Of a DNA stretch of 26,219 nucleotides, positions 15,326 to 22,246 are shown in pieces. The first letter of the stretch is position 1. The number at the start of each line of letters is the position of its first letter. The position numbers and the translations under genes are program-made. The notes beneath the pieces were generated by a model. It was not told the origin of the DNA. It saw only the letters and a list, made by a program, of their open reading frames with translations, and ran no database searches. Source of the stretch: Oscillospiraceae bacterium (GTDB taxonomy: Bacteria; Bacillota; Clostridia; UMGS1840; HGM11507); NCBI GenBank assembly GCA_015068525.1, contig SVKJ01000020.1, positions 1 through 26,219 on the forward strand, given 5' to 3'.

Positions 15326-15333
15326 TTTATAAT
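15304..15333 (+). promoter_or_regulatory. Possible promoter at the edge of the repeat copy
   Basis: TTGCAC (15304-15309) and TATAAT (15328-15333) are 18 nt apart and precede the gene at 15365. The -35-like box lies inside the repeat copy and the perfect -10 box just outside it, so the repeat could supply half of the promoter. This is a pattern match only. AGGGGG (15351-15356) is the ribosome binding site for the downstream ATG. Confidence 0.4.
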
Positions 15334-15364
15334 TTAAAACTTTTAAATATAGGGGGTTTTTAAT

Positions 15365-16309
15365 ATGAAAAGGGGATTAGTTTTAACTTTAATATTTTGT
15401 ATGTGTGTTTCTTTCAGTTCTTATGCATCTATGATAACTTCTCTTAGTTGTTATGATGATAAAGATGCTGGGATTGTATATTTTTTCGGTAAGTTTTCGG
15501 AAGATGCAAAAGACTTAAAAGATGCAGGATTTAAAGTTAACAATAGATATTTCAGCCTTAATAAAAAAGATGAGAACAATCCTTCAAAAACCGGTTTTCA
15601 AGTTGCACTTGAGAATGATAACAGAGTGTTTGGCATAGGTATAAAAAATACTGATAAAATATCTGTCTCAGAATTTGTTGCTACTCCTTATATAGAAAAC
15701 GATAAAGGAATTGAACTTATGGAAGAGTCAATTCCTTATACTATGTATAATAAAAATCCTCAGATTGTGGCTGCGTATTCAGTTCAAAAATTAAAACCGG
15801 GATATTATAAACCAAACAGTTCAAGTTTCTTTGATGTGACCGATAAATACGAGAATTATGCGTTGGAGACCTCGCAAGATACATCGGGTAATGTGTATAG
15901 TTACAAAGAAGTTTTGTTAAAGTATGATATTTCTGATTTTTACGGAATAACTGAAAATAACAAAGCGATACTTAAATTAAATATTTCATCTATAAAAGGA
16001 AGTTCTTGTATAGATGGTAACATTAAGGTGCTGACTGTTCAAGATGAAGATTATAGTAAAGATAAAGCGTATTATCATAGTACGGACTGTGAAGTGATTT
16101 CGAAAATCACACTTACAGGGACTGCTGACAAAGCAGGCGATAGTTTGTTTGACGTATTTACTTTTGATGTTACAAAAATAATAATCGATAAAATTGAAAA
16201 AGGGGAAAACAGCTTAACATTCGTTATACAGTTAGATAATGACATAGTACGTGACAAAGCGTATGTCAGTCTGCAGGAAGGATATAGACCACAACTTACA
16301 ATTAATTAA
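15365..16309 (+). CDS. Secreted DNRLRE/CBM96-like protein
   Basis: A 314-residue exported protein. Residues 1-21 ('MKRGLVLTLIFCMCVSFSSYA') form a signal peptide with likely cleavage after 'SYA'. The first half (about 22-125) is a beta-rich region I do not recognise. From about residue 130 the pattern matches DNRLRE/CBM96-type domains: 'PNSSSFFDVTDKYENYALET', then 'SYKEVLLKYDISDF' (the 'ayLkFDls' strand), 'NKAILKLNISSI', 'LFDVFTFDVTKIII' and 'ENSLTFVIQLDND'. These modules are known from secreted carbohydrate-active proteins. No catalytic domain, cell-wall anchor or S-layer domain is visible, so it may be a free binding protein. It stands alone, upstream of a terminator facing a convergent operon. 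Confidence 0.75.
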   Translation: MKRGLVLTLIFCMCVSFSSYASMITSLSCYDDKDAGIVYFFGKFSEDAKDLKDAGFKVNNRYFSLNKKDENNPSKTGFQVALENDNRVFGIGIKNTDKISVSEFVATPYIENDKGIELMEESIPYTMYNKNPQIVAAYSVQKLKPGYYKPNSSSFFDVTDKYENYALETSQDTSGNVYSYKEVLLKYDISDFYGITENNKAILKLNISSIKGSSCIDGNIKVLTVQDEDYSKDKAYYHSTDCEVISKITLTGTADKAGDSLFDVFTFDVTKIIIDKIEKGENSLTFVIQLDNDIVRDKAYVSLQEGYRPQLTIN

Positions 16310-16321
16310 TATTATATAAAC

Positions 16322-16360
16322 AAATTGCCGAAATGGGGACTGCCCCTATTTCGGCAATTT
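16322..16360. terminator. Bidirectional terminator hairpin between convergent genes
   Basis: A strong stem pairs 16322-16338 with 16343-16360: AAATTGCCGAAAT plus GGGG pair with CCCC, one bulged T or A, then ATTTCGGCAATTT. The loop is ACTG. It lies between the plus-strand gene ending at 16309 and the minus-strand gene ending at 16362, so it can serve both. The U-tract is short on either strand and is partly made by the AAATT/AATTT base of the stem. Confidence 0.8.
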
Positions 16361-16361
16361 A

Positions 16362-16712
16362 TCACATTAGTTTATTGATTAAAGAATGGTCTTGGGAAAG
16401 TAAGAAGATAAGTTTTTTTGCTGTTGGTGTAGGAGTTGATTTACCACATTCCCATGCTTCAACTGTTCTTTTGGAAACACCAAGAGCGTTAGCAAAAGAT
16501 TTTTGTGTCATTGATAACGATTTTCTTGTTTCGAACACATTTATATCCGGCAAGGATTGTTTGCGTGCGAAAGTTTCTGCACTGGCTTTTCCTTTTTCAT
16601 AGGCAAGGGCTTCTTTTAATCCTTCCATTATTCCCTCAAAACAGTCTATATTTTTAAAATTATTATCAATTTCTTCAACAGATAGTGATGATTTAAATTT
16701 TATTTCAGACAT
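16362..16712 (-). CDS. HigA-like XRE antitoxin
   Basis: A 116-residue DNA-binding antitoxin (COG2944-like). The C-terminal half holds the helix-turn-helix: 'RKSLSMTQKSFANALGVSKR' followed by 'TVEAWECGKSTPTP'. The N-terminal half is a helical, acidic region that normally contacts the toxin. It is the second gene of the operon, with its ATG 4 nt after the toxin stop codon. Its ribosome binding site AAGGAG (16722-16727, minus strand) lies inside the last codons of the toxin gene. It is expected to repress its own promoter, whose spacer carries a perfect palindrome. Toxin-first gene order is characteristic of HigBA systems. Confidence 0.9.
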   Translation of the reverse strand: MSEIKFKSSLSVEEIDNNFKNIDCFEGIMEGLKEALAYEKGKASAETFARKQSLPDINVFETRKSLSMTQKSFANALGVSKRTVEAWECGKSTPTPTAKKLIFLLSQDHSLINKLM

Positions 16713-16716
16713 AAAA

Positions 16717-17046
16717 TCACTCCTTTTTTATAGCATCTACCAAAATTTTAATAGCTTTCTTTTGTTCCGGTGTTAAATTTTCCTGAATATTTTTAGGATA
16801 GGCAAATAATAAATATAACTTTTCTTTTTCAAAAACATCAAGATATATAACTCTTCCTCCACCACTTTTTCCTCTGCCTTCAAGTTGTATGCGCATTTTT
16901 CTGGCACCACCTGTACCTTGAATTACAGCACCAATTTGTGGATTTTCAAGTAGAATTCCTTCAAGTGTTTTAAGGCTATCGTTATCCAGTCCCATTGCAT
17001 ACCATGAATTTAAAAATGGTTTTGTAAAAATAAATTCTCTAATCAT
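16717..17046 (-). CDS. RelE/HigB-family toxin
   Basis: A 109-residue toxin of the RelE superfamily (PF06296-like), expected to be a ribosome-dependent mRNA endonuclease held inactive by the neighbouring antitoxin. Supporting blocks are 'FIFTKPFLNSW' at the N-terminus, 'NPQIGAVIQGTGGARKMRIQ' and 'GKSGGGRVIYLDVFEKEKLY', where 'GG.RKxR' and 'K.GG.RVIY' are the usual family motifs. The C-terminal block is 'LLFAYPKNIQENLTPEQKKA'. The start at 17046 is chosen: the open frame extends to 17127, but the extra 27 residues would be coded by the promoter and are unlike the family. GGAAGAAGTGA just before the ATG is a moderate ribosome binding site. Confidence 0.92.
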   Translation of the reverse strand: MIREFIFTKPFLNSWYAMGLDNDSLKTLEGILLENPQIGAVIQGTGGARKMRIQLEGRGKSGGGRVIYLDVFEKEKLYLLFAYPKNIQENLTPEQKKAIKILVDAIKKE

Positions 17047-17098
17047 TATTTCACTTCTTCCAATAAAATATAATATTTTATATTTTGTTCCTATTAAT

Positions 17099-17127
17099 AT
17101 TATATACGATAATATCGTAGTTGTCAA
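17099..17127 (-). promoter_or_regulatory. Promoter of toxin-antitoxin operon with palindrome in the spacer
   Basis: On the minus strand, TTGACA (17127-17122), a 17-nt spacer and TATAAT (17104-17099) form a perfect consensus sigma-A promoter. The spacer contains the perfect inverted repeat TACGATA/TATCGTA (17105-17119, centred on A17112). A repressor bound there would block RNA polymerase, consistent with autoregulation by the XRE antitoxin. Confidence 0.88.
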
Positions 17128-17151
17128 TTATGATTTAGAATTTCTTTCAAG

Positions 17152-17180
17152 TTGACATAGCGGGGATAATTTGGTATGAT
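17152..17180 (+). promoter_or_regulatory. Promoter of spoIID-queA-tgt
   Basis: TTGACA (17152-17157), a 17-nt spacer and TATGAT (17175-17180) preceded by TGG form a strong sigma-A-type promoter with an extended -10. It lies 35 nt upstream of the spoIID-like start codon and is divergent from the toxin-antitoxin promoter. A sporulation sigma factor promoter was not evident. Confidence 0.8.
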
Positions 17181-17215
17181 AAAAAGAGAAAAAGTTTAAA
17201 AAAGGAATATTTAAT

Positions 17216-18724
17216 ATGAAAAAGTCGTTTTTTGTATTTTTGATAATAAGTTTAATATTTGCACTTAGCCTTAGCGCCAGTGCTTCTTATGATGTGTCTA
17301 AGCGGGCAAGGATTGGAATTAAATACGGGAGCAGTGCAGTATCTTCGCCGTCAGTTTCTTCGACTACGGGAAGTTTTGATTTTTCTTATGTAAGTGAAGA
17401 TATAACGCAGTTTGCAAGTTACAGTACAAAAAGTATTACGGTAAGTGCGTATTCTTCTTATCTTGTTGCTGAGCAGTCGTATTTTGAAAGTTTTGATTTA
17501 GCCCTTTCTTACTGTGCGCAAAAAGAAAATATGATACCTTTTATAAAAGACGGTGTGATTTACGCAGTTTATTACGGATTAAGCACTGTTGATGAAGCAA
17601 ATGTAAGTTTAGAGAATGCGAAACTTTATAACGAAACATCGTATATAATTTCGCCTGATGCAAGTTTAATTAAAGTATCTGAAAAAAGCGGAAAAGCGAT
17701 TTTCATATTTTCTCAGAGTGAAAATACGAAACTTGGGGTAAATGCTTCAAATGACGGACTTATGGATTTTGGAAATCAGGACACATACAGGGATATAATA
17801 GAATTTATAAGAAATGGAAATTCTTTTACCCTTGTAAGCAATCTTACAATGCAACATTATCTTTATTCTGTTGTGCCTGCAGAAATCGGCGCTTCTGCAC
17901 CCCTTGAAGCACAAAAGGCACAGGCGGTTTGTGCAAGAACATATTATGAAGAAAATATAGGAAGGCATAAAAATGACGGTTTTGCTCTTTGCGGAACCAC
18001 TCATTGTCAGATGTATATCGGCACTAAATGGGAACGAGAACAGTCAAATAAGGCAGTTGACGAAACTGAAAATATGATTTTAACATATAACGGTAAACCG
18101 ATAAGTGCAGTATATTTTGCTCATTCGGGCGGAGTTACTGCAGATGTTGAAGACGTATGGGGAAATCCTTACCCTTATTTAAAATCGGTTGAAGATAAAT
18201 ATTGTACCGACTATACGTGGGAGGTAACAATAGACTATGATAATCTTACCGAGAAGATGAAAAATAATGGTTATGATATAGGTAAGGTAACAGATGTTAA
18301 AGTTACTAAGACCTCTGATTACGGACTTGTTACCGAACTTACCATTTCGGGAACAAACGGAGAGAAGAAGTTCTTAAGAGAAAAGGCAAGAACAATACTT
18401 TCTTTAAAAAGTCAGAATTTTACTATTCCATCTGAAAACATAACGAAATTTGCTAAGACTAAAAAAGGTACTGAAACAGTTACGGTATCAAAAATACTTA
18501 CTAAAGATGGAATTAAAGAAGTTTCAGATAACATAAGTGTTATAGACGGGAATAAAAAAATATCAACTCTCACAAAAAAAGCGGGAAATATTATATACGG
18601 AAAAGGGTACGGACATCATGTAGGATTTTCCCAGCACGGAGCGATGGAATATGCAAAAGAGGGTTGGGACTATATAAAAATATTAAAACATTATTATCAG
18701 GGTGTTGAAATAGAGGGAGAATAA
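17216..18724 (+). CDS. SpoIID/LytB-domain protein
   Basis: A 502-residue exported protein with signal peptide 'MKKSFFVFLIISLIFALSLS' plus 'ASAS'. The SpoIID domain (PF08486) starts near residue 205: 'HYLYSVVPAEIGASAPLEAQ', then 'KAQAVCARTYYEEN', with the glutamate of 'PAE' corresponding to the catalytic Glu of SpoIID. Later markers are 'HSGGVTADVEDVWG', 'PYLKSVED' and the C-terminal 'GYGHHVGFSQHGAMEYAKEG'. SpoIID is a lytic transglycosylase that degrades stem-peptide-free peptidoglycan during engulfment in spore formers. This one is longer than B. subtilis SpoIID, with an extra N-terminal region of about 170 residues of unknown role. Clustering with queA and tgt is common in clostridia. The ribosome binding site AAGGA lies at 17202-17206. 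Confidence 0.9.
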   Translation: MKKSFFVFLIISLIFALSLSASASYDVSKRARIGIKYGSSAVSSPSVSSTTGSFDFSYVSEDITQFASYSTKSITVSAYSSYLVAEQSYFESFDLALSYCAQKENMIPFIKDGVIYAVYYGLSTVDEANVSLENAKLYNETSYIISPDASLIKVSEKSGKAIFIFSQSENTKLGVNASNDGLMDFGNQDTYRDIIEFIRNGNSFTLVSNLTMQHYLYSVVPAEIGASAPLEAQKAQAVCARTYYEENIGRHKNDGFALCGTTHCQMYIGTKWEREQSNKAVDETENMILTYNGKPISAVYFAHSGGVTADVEDVWGNPYPYLKSVEDKYCTDYTWEVTIDYDNLTEKMKNNGYDIGKVTDVKVTKTSDYGLVTELTISGTNGEKKFLREKARTILSLKSQNFTIPSENITKFAKTKKGTETVTVSKILTKDGIKEVSDNISVIDGNKKISTLTKKAGNIIYGKGYGHHVGFSQHGAMEYAKEGWDYIKILKHYYQGVEIEGE

Positions 18725-18726
18725 TT

Positions 18727-19761
18727 TTGGCAGATTTTACTTTAAGCGATTTTTACTATGATTTACCTGAGGAACTTATTGCACAGACTCCGCTTAAGGA
18801 CAGGGCAAGTTCCAGACTTCTTGTTTTAAATAAAGAGTCGGGGGAAATCAGTCATAGAACTTTTAAAGATATAAAAGAATATTTAAATCCCGGAGATTTA
18901 CTTGTAATGAATAACACAAGGGTTATTCCTGCAAGGCTTTACGGCATAAAGAAAAGCACAGGCTCTAAGATAGAATTTCTGCTTCTTAAAAGGATTGATT
19001 TAAAAACTTGGGAGGTTATTTTAAAACCTGGCAAAAAAGCAAGAGAGGGCGCAGAATTTGAGTTTGGTGACGGGCTTTTATCTGCTAAAGTAATCAAGGT
19101 TAAAGAAGATGGAAACAGGATAGTTGAGTTTTCTTTTGACGGAGTATTTGAGGATATTTTGGATAAGTTAGGGCAGATGCCCCTACCTCCTTATATAAAG
19201 GAAAAACTTGATGATAAGGAAAGATATCAGACAGTTTATTCTAAATTTGAGGGCTCGGCAGCAGCGCCTACCGCAGGTCTTCATTTTACAAATGAACTTT
19301 TAGATGAAATTAAAGAACTCGGTGTTAATCTTGCGTTTGTTACATTACATGTCGGGCTTGGTACATTCAGACCTGTAAAATGTGATAATATAAAAGAACA
19401 CAAGATGCACAGTGAACATTTTTTTATTGATAAAAAAACCTGCGATTTGATAAATGAAACGAAAAAAAGAGGTAATAAGGTTATAGCAGTCGGAACTACA
19501 TCTGTAAGGGTTTTAGAGTCGGTTGCAGACGAGTCTGGGTATCTTAAACCGACAGAATCGGATACTGAAATTTTTATATATCCGGGATATAAATTTAAGG
19601 TTGTAGATAAACTTATAACGAACTTTCATTTGCCCGAATCAACTTTAATTATGCTTGTAAGTGCTTTGGCAGGCAAGGAAAAGATTTTTAGGGCATATAA
19701 CGAAGCGGTTAATGAAAGATACCGTTTCTTCAGTTTCGGTGACGCGATGTTCATTTGCTAA
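18727..19761 (+). CDS. queA: tRNA preQ1(34) S-adenosylmethionine ribosyltransferase-isomerase
   Basis: A 344-residue cytoplasmic enzyme that transfers and isomerises the ribosyl group of S-adenosylmethionine onto preQ1 in tRNA, giving epoxyqueuosine. Family blocks seen in order: 'DLPEELIAQTPLKDRASSRL', 'LVMNNTRVIPARLYG', 'GQMPLPPYIKE', 'AAPTAGLHFTNELL', 'LHVGLGTFRPV', 'VGTTSVRVLES', 'TNFHLPESTLIMLVSAL' and 'FFSFGDAM' near the end. The start is TTG, 2 nt after the spoIID stop. GGGAGA (18716-18721) inside spoIID is its ribosome binding site, so the pair is translationally coupled. Its stop codon lies in the loop of a hairpin (see 19748-19827). Confidence 0.97.
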   Translation: MADFTLSDFYYDLPEELIAQTPLKDRASSRLLVLNKESGEISHRTFKDIKEYLNPGDLLVMNNTRVIPARLYGIKKSTGSKIEFLLLKRIDLKTWEVILKPGKKAREGAEFEFGDGLLSAKVIKVKEDGNRIVEFSFDGVFEDILDKLGQMPLPPYIKEKLDDKERYQTVYSKFEGSAAAPTAGLHFTNELLDEIKELGVNLAFVTLHVGLGTFRPVKCDNIKEHKMHSEHFFIDKKTCDLINETKKRGNKVIAVGTTSVRVLESVADESGYLKPTESDTEIFIYPGYKFKVVDKLITNFHLPESTLIMLVSALAGKEKIFRAYNEAVNERYRFFSFGDAMFIC

Positions 19762-19827
19762 AGGCAAATGAACAAGGGAATAAGTAATAGGGAATAGTGA
19801 AGAGGTAAGGTGTCGGCTTTGCTGACA
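19748..19827. repeat. Stop-codon hairpin, heptamer repeat and second hairpin
   Basis: TGTTCATTTGC (19748-19758) pairs perfectly with GCAAATGAACA (19764-19774), with the queA stop codon TAA at the start of the 5-nt loop. Five degenerate heptamers follow (19776-19810): GGGAATA, AGTAATA, GGGAATA, GTGAAGA, GGTAAGG. A 7-bp hairpin closes the block, TGTCGGC with GCTGACA (19811-19827, one G-U, loop TTT). There is no U-tract, so termination between queA and tgt is not indicated. This gap is longer than usual for these two genes and looks like inserted repeat material. Confidence 0.75.
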
Positions 19828-19854
19828 AACTTGCATTAAAAAGGAAAATAGATT

Positions 19855-20985
19855 ATGTTTAAACTTATAAAAACTAACAATAAAGCAAGGCTTGGAGAAT
19901 TTCATACTCCTCATGGGGTAATTAAAACTCCTGTTTTTATGAATGTAGGGACGTGTGCTGCAATTAAAGGCGGTGTTTCTACTATTGATTTAAAAAATAT
20001 AGGAACACAGGTTCAACTCTCAAACACTTATCATCTTCATGTAAGACCGGGTGATGAGGTTGTAAAAAAACTTGGCGGACTTCACAAGTTTATGAACTGG
20101 GATAAGCCTATTCTTACTGACAGCGGAGGGTTTCAGGTATTTTCTTTAGCAAAACTCAGAAAAATCAAAGAGGAAGGCGTTTATTTTAATTCGCATATTG
20201 ACGGTAAAAAAATATTTATGGGGCCTAAAGAAAGTATGCAGATTCAGTCTAATTTAGCCTCTACTATCGCAATGGCTTTTGACGAGTGTATTGAAAATCC
20301 TTCTCCTTATAAATATGTTAAAAATTCTATTGACCGTACAACAAGATGGTTGAAAATTTGTCGCGAAGAAATGGACAGATTAAATTCACTTGATGACACA
20401 ATAAATAAAAAGCAAATGCTTTTTGGTATAAATCAGGGCTCTACCTATGCAGATTTAAGGATTGAGCATATGAAAGCAATAAGAGAAATAGACTGCGAGG
20501 GATATGCAATAGGAGGACTTGCAGTAGGGGAAACAAGTGAAGAAATGTATCACATAATTGAAAATGTTGAGCCTTATATGCCAACTGATAAGCCCAGATA
20601 TTTAATGGGGGTAGGAACACCTGTTAATATTATTGAAGCAGTATCCAGAGGGGTAGATTTCTTTGATTGTGTTATGCCATCAAGGAATGCAAGGCACAGC
20701 CATTTATTTACATCAAAGGGCATTATAAACCTTATGAACGCAAAATATGAACTGGACGACAGTCCGATTGACGAAAACTGTGATTGTGAAACCTGCAGGA
20801 ATTATTCGAAGGCGTATATAAGGCATTTATTTAAAGCAAAAGAAGCACTTGCCCTTAAATTAAGTGTTACTCATAATTTAAGATTTTATAATAAACTTAT
20901 GGAAGATATAAGGGCATCAATTGAAAATGACACTTTCGATTTGTTTAAAAAATATGTGGTTGAAAACTACGGAAGAAGACTGTAA
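19855..20985 (+). CDS. tgt: Queuine tRNA-ribosyltransferase (TGT)
   Basis: A 376-residue bacterial tRNA-guanine transglycosylase, which exchanges guanine 34 for preQ1 in tRNAs with GUN anticodons, the step before QueA. Seen: 'TPVFMNVGTCAAIKGG', 'LSNTYHLHVRPG', the active-site block 'ILTDSGGFQVFSL', 'GINQGSTYADLR', 'GYAIGGLAVGE', the nucleophile block 'GVDFFDCVMPSRNARHSHLF', and the zinc site CxCxxC in 'ENCDCETCRNY' with a following histidine in 'YIRHLF'. All key residues are present and the length matches the family. AAGGA (19841-19845) is the ribosome binding site. A yajC gene often follows tgt in clostridia, but it does not here: a terminator follows instead. Confidence 0.97.
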   Translation: MFKLIKTNNKARLGEFHTPHGVIKTPVFMNVGTCAAIKGGVSTIDLKNIGTQVQLSNTYHLHVRPGDEVVKKLGGLHKFMNWDKPILTDSGGFQVFSLAKLRKIKEEGVYFNSHIDGKKIFMGPKESMQIQSNLASTIAMAFDECIENPSPYKYVKNSIDRTTRWLKICREEMDRLNSLDDTINKKQMLFGINQGSTYADLRIEHMKAIREIDCEGYAIGGLAVGETSEEMYHIIENVEPYMPTDKPRYLMGVGTPVNIIEAVSRGVDFFDCVMPSRNARHSHLFTSKGIINLMNAKYELDDSPIDENCDCETCRNYSKAYIRHLFKAKEALALKLSVTHNLRFYNKLMEDIRASIENDTFDLFKKYVVENYGRRL

Positions 20986-21004
20986 TTTAATAAAAAGAAA
21001 AGTT

Positions 21005-21041
21005 ATAAAAAAAACACAATCAATCAGGATTGTGTTTTTTT
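21005..21041 (+). terminator. Intrinsic terminator after tgt
   Basis: The stem ACACAATC (21014-21021) pairs with GATTGTGT (21028-21035) around loop AATCAG and is flanked by an A-run upstream and a run of seven T (21035-21041). This is a textbook rho-independent terminator, about 20 nt after the tgt stop codon. Confidence 0.95.
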
Positions 21042-21297
21042 ATGGCGAAAAAAAGGATTTTAGATTTTCGGTTTATAACTCAACATTGTATAGACTTTTA
21101 TTTAAAAATAGTATATTTTTTTCAATGTTTTTATATGTTTTATTATATTTTTTTATATTGACTTTTCTGAAAACGGAGGTAATAATAGAAAGGAGTTTAA
21201 GTAATTTTATTATAATTATTACACTTTATAGTATATAAAAAATAGCTGTTTGTCTGCACATTTATTCCTGTTTGTGCCGACGTTTTAACAGCAGAAT
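21042..21297 (+). promoter_or_regulatory. Non-coding leader with promoter-like boxes and a two-part hairpin
   Basis: No gene is supported here. TTGACT (21158-21163) and AATAAT (21181-21186), 17 nt apart, are a possible promoter. Two ribosome-binding-site-like runs, GGAGG (21175-21179) and AAAGGAG (21190-21196), have no start codon after them. Close to the hydrolase gene, GCTGTT (21245-21250) pairs with AACAGC (21287-21292). It encloses a 9-position stem of 21252-21260 with 21273-21281, eight of nine paired, containing GCACA/TGTGC. The structure ends 5 nt before GGAGG (21298-21302), so it could affect translation of the downstream gene (inference). Confidence 0.5.
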
Positions 21298-21307
21298 GGA
21301 GGTTAAT

Positions 21308-22228
21308 ATGACGAAAACAGATTTGTTTAAAGAGTTTATGGGACACCCTGTAAATTATGATTTTAAGAATCGATTTGAATTTGTAAAAAAATATGAATAT
21401 AAAGATTTTGACTGCGAAATGTACTTGCAGGCAAACGGTGTTCGACCTGACGGAACTATTACATATCAAAGAGTTTTTATAACTCTTCCTAAAAAGATTG
21501 AAGGCAGACTTCCTGCAGTTGTTGTTCCGTTTTATTATCCCGAAGCGGCAATGGGTTTTGATCCTGAAAAAAATGAGCCACATGAAATATATAAGGATAA
21601 TCCGATTATGCTTGATATTGTAAGGCATGGGTATATTGCTATTTCAGGTGACTCATATTACCTTACATATGCCGATTTTAAAGGTGGGAAAGATGAACTT
21701 GAAAGTTGGAAATGTGTTTCAGATATTTTTAACAAAGAGCAACCTGAATGGACAGGAGTAGGCAAACTTATTTATGATACATCTTTACTTATTGACGTTA
21801 TATCAAAAGATTCCCGTGTAGACAGTGAAAAAATAGGTATTGCAGGTCATTCTTTAGGTGGTAAAATTGCATTTATTTCAGGTTGTCTTGATAAAAGAAT
21901 AAAGGTTATTCTTGCAAGTGATTTTGGACTTTTATGGCATCAGACCAATTGGCATGACGAGTGGTACTGGGGTAAAAAACTTAATCTTATTAAAAAAGAA
22001 AAGTTTGAAAATTATATGCTTTTAAAAGACGCTGCACCAAAACCGTTTTGTCTTATAGCGGGCGAGTTTGATACTGATGAAAGCCGTCAAACTCTATATG
22101 AAATTGAAGAATATAATGATTGTCCCGAAAGGATTCTCGTTATAAACCATCGTTCAGGGCATCGACCACCTGATTATGCTTTGGAAGCAGGATATTTATT
22201 TATGGATAAATGGCTTAAAAACATTTAA
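21308..22228 (+). CDS. Alpha/beta hydrolase (esterase-like)
   Basis: A 306-residue protein without a signal peptide, so probably cytoplasmic. The hydrolase fold is shown by the nucleophile elbow 'IGIAGHSLGGKIAFISG' (Ser in GHSLG), preceded by 'IAISGDSYYLTYAD' and 'LIDVISKDSRVDSEK'. A likely acid is the aspartate in 'CLIAGEFDTDES', and a likely histidine is in 'INHRSGHRPP' near the end. It resembles dienelactone-hydrolase/acetyl-esterase-like members that often accompany polysaccharide degradation genes, but the substrate cannot be assigned. The start at 21308 is supported by GGAGG (21298-21302) with 5-nt spacing. An upstream in-frame TTG (21272) has no ribosome binding site and lies in the leader hairpin. 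The secreted beta-helix gene follows after 18 nt, so the two are probably co-transcribed. Confidence 0.85.
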   Translation: MTKTDLFKEFMGHPVNYDFKNRFEFVKKYEYKDFDCEMYLQANGVRPDGTITYQRVFITLPKKIEGRLPAVVVPFYYPEAAMGFDPEKNEPHEIYKDNPIMLDIVRHGYIAISGDSYYLTYADFKGGKDELESWKCVSDIFNKEQPEWTGVGKLIYDTSLLIDVISKDSRVDSEKIGIAGHSLGGKIAFISGCLDKRIKVILASDFGLLWHQTNWHDEWYWGKKLNLIKKEKFENYMLLKDAAPKPFCLIAGEFDTDESRQTLYEIEEYNDCPERILVINHRSGHRPPDYALEAGYLFMDKWLKNI

Positions 22229-22246
22229 AACATAGGAGATATTAAC

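Noticed and set aside
16333..16602. Plus-strand open frame of 89 codons
   Set aside because: It is the antisense shadow of the HigA-like antitoxin gene and starts inside the terminator hairpin.
21171..21200. Start of a small gene after two Shine-Dalgarno-like runs
   Set aside because: No ATG, GTG or TTG start codon follows either run at a usable distance.
20921..21238. Open frame of 105 codons overlapping the end of tgt
   Set aside because: It overlaps the tgt 3' end and runs through the intrinsic terminator. The product is low-complexity hydrophobic with no ribosome binding site.
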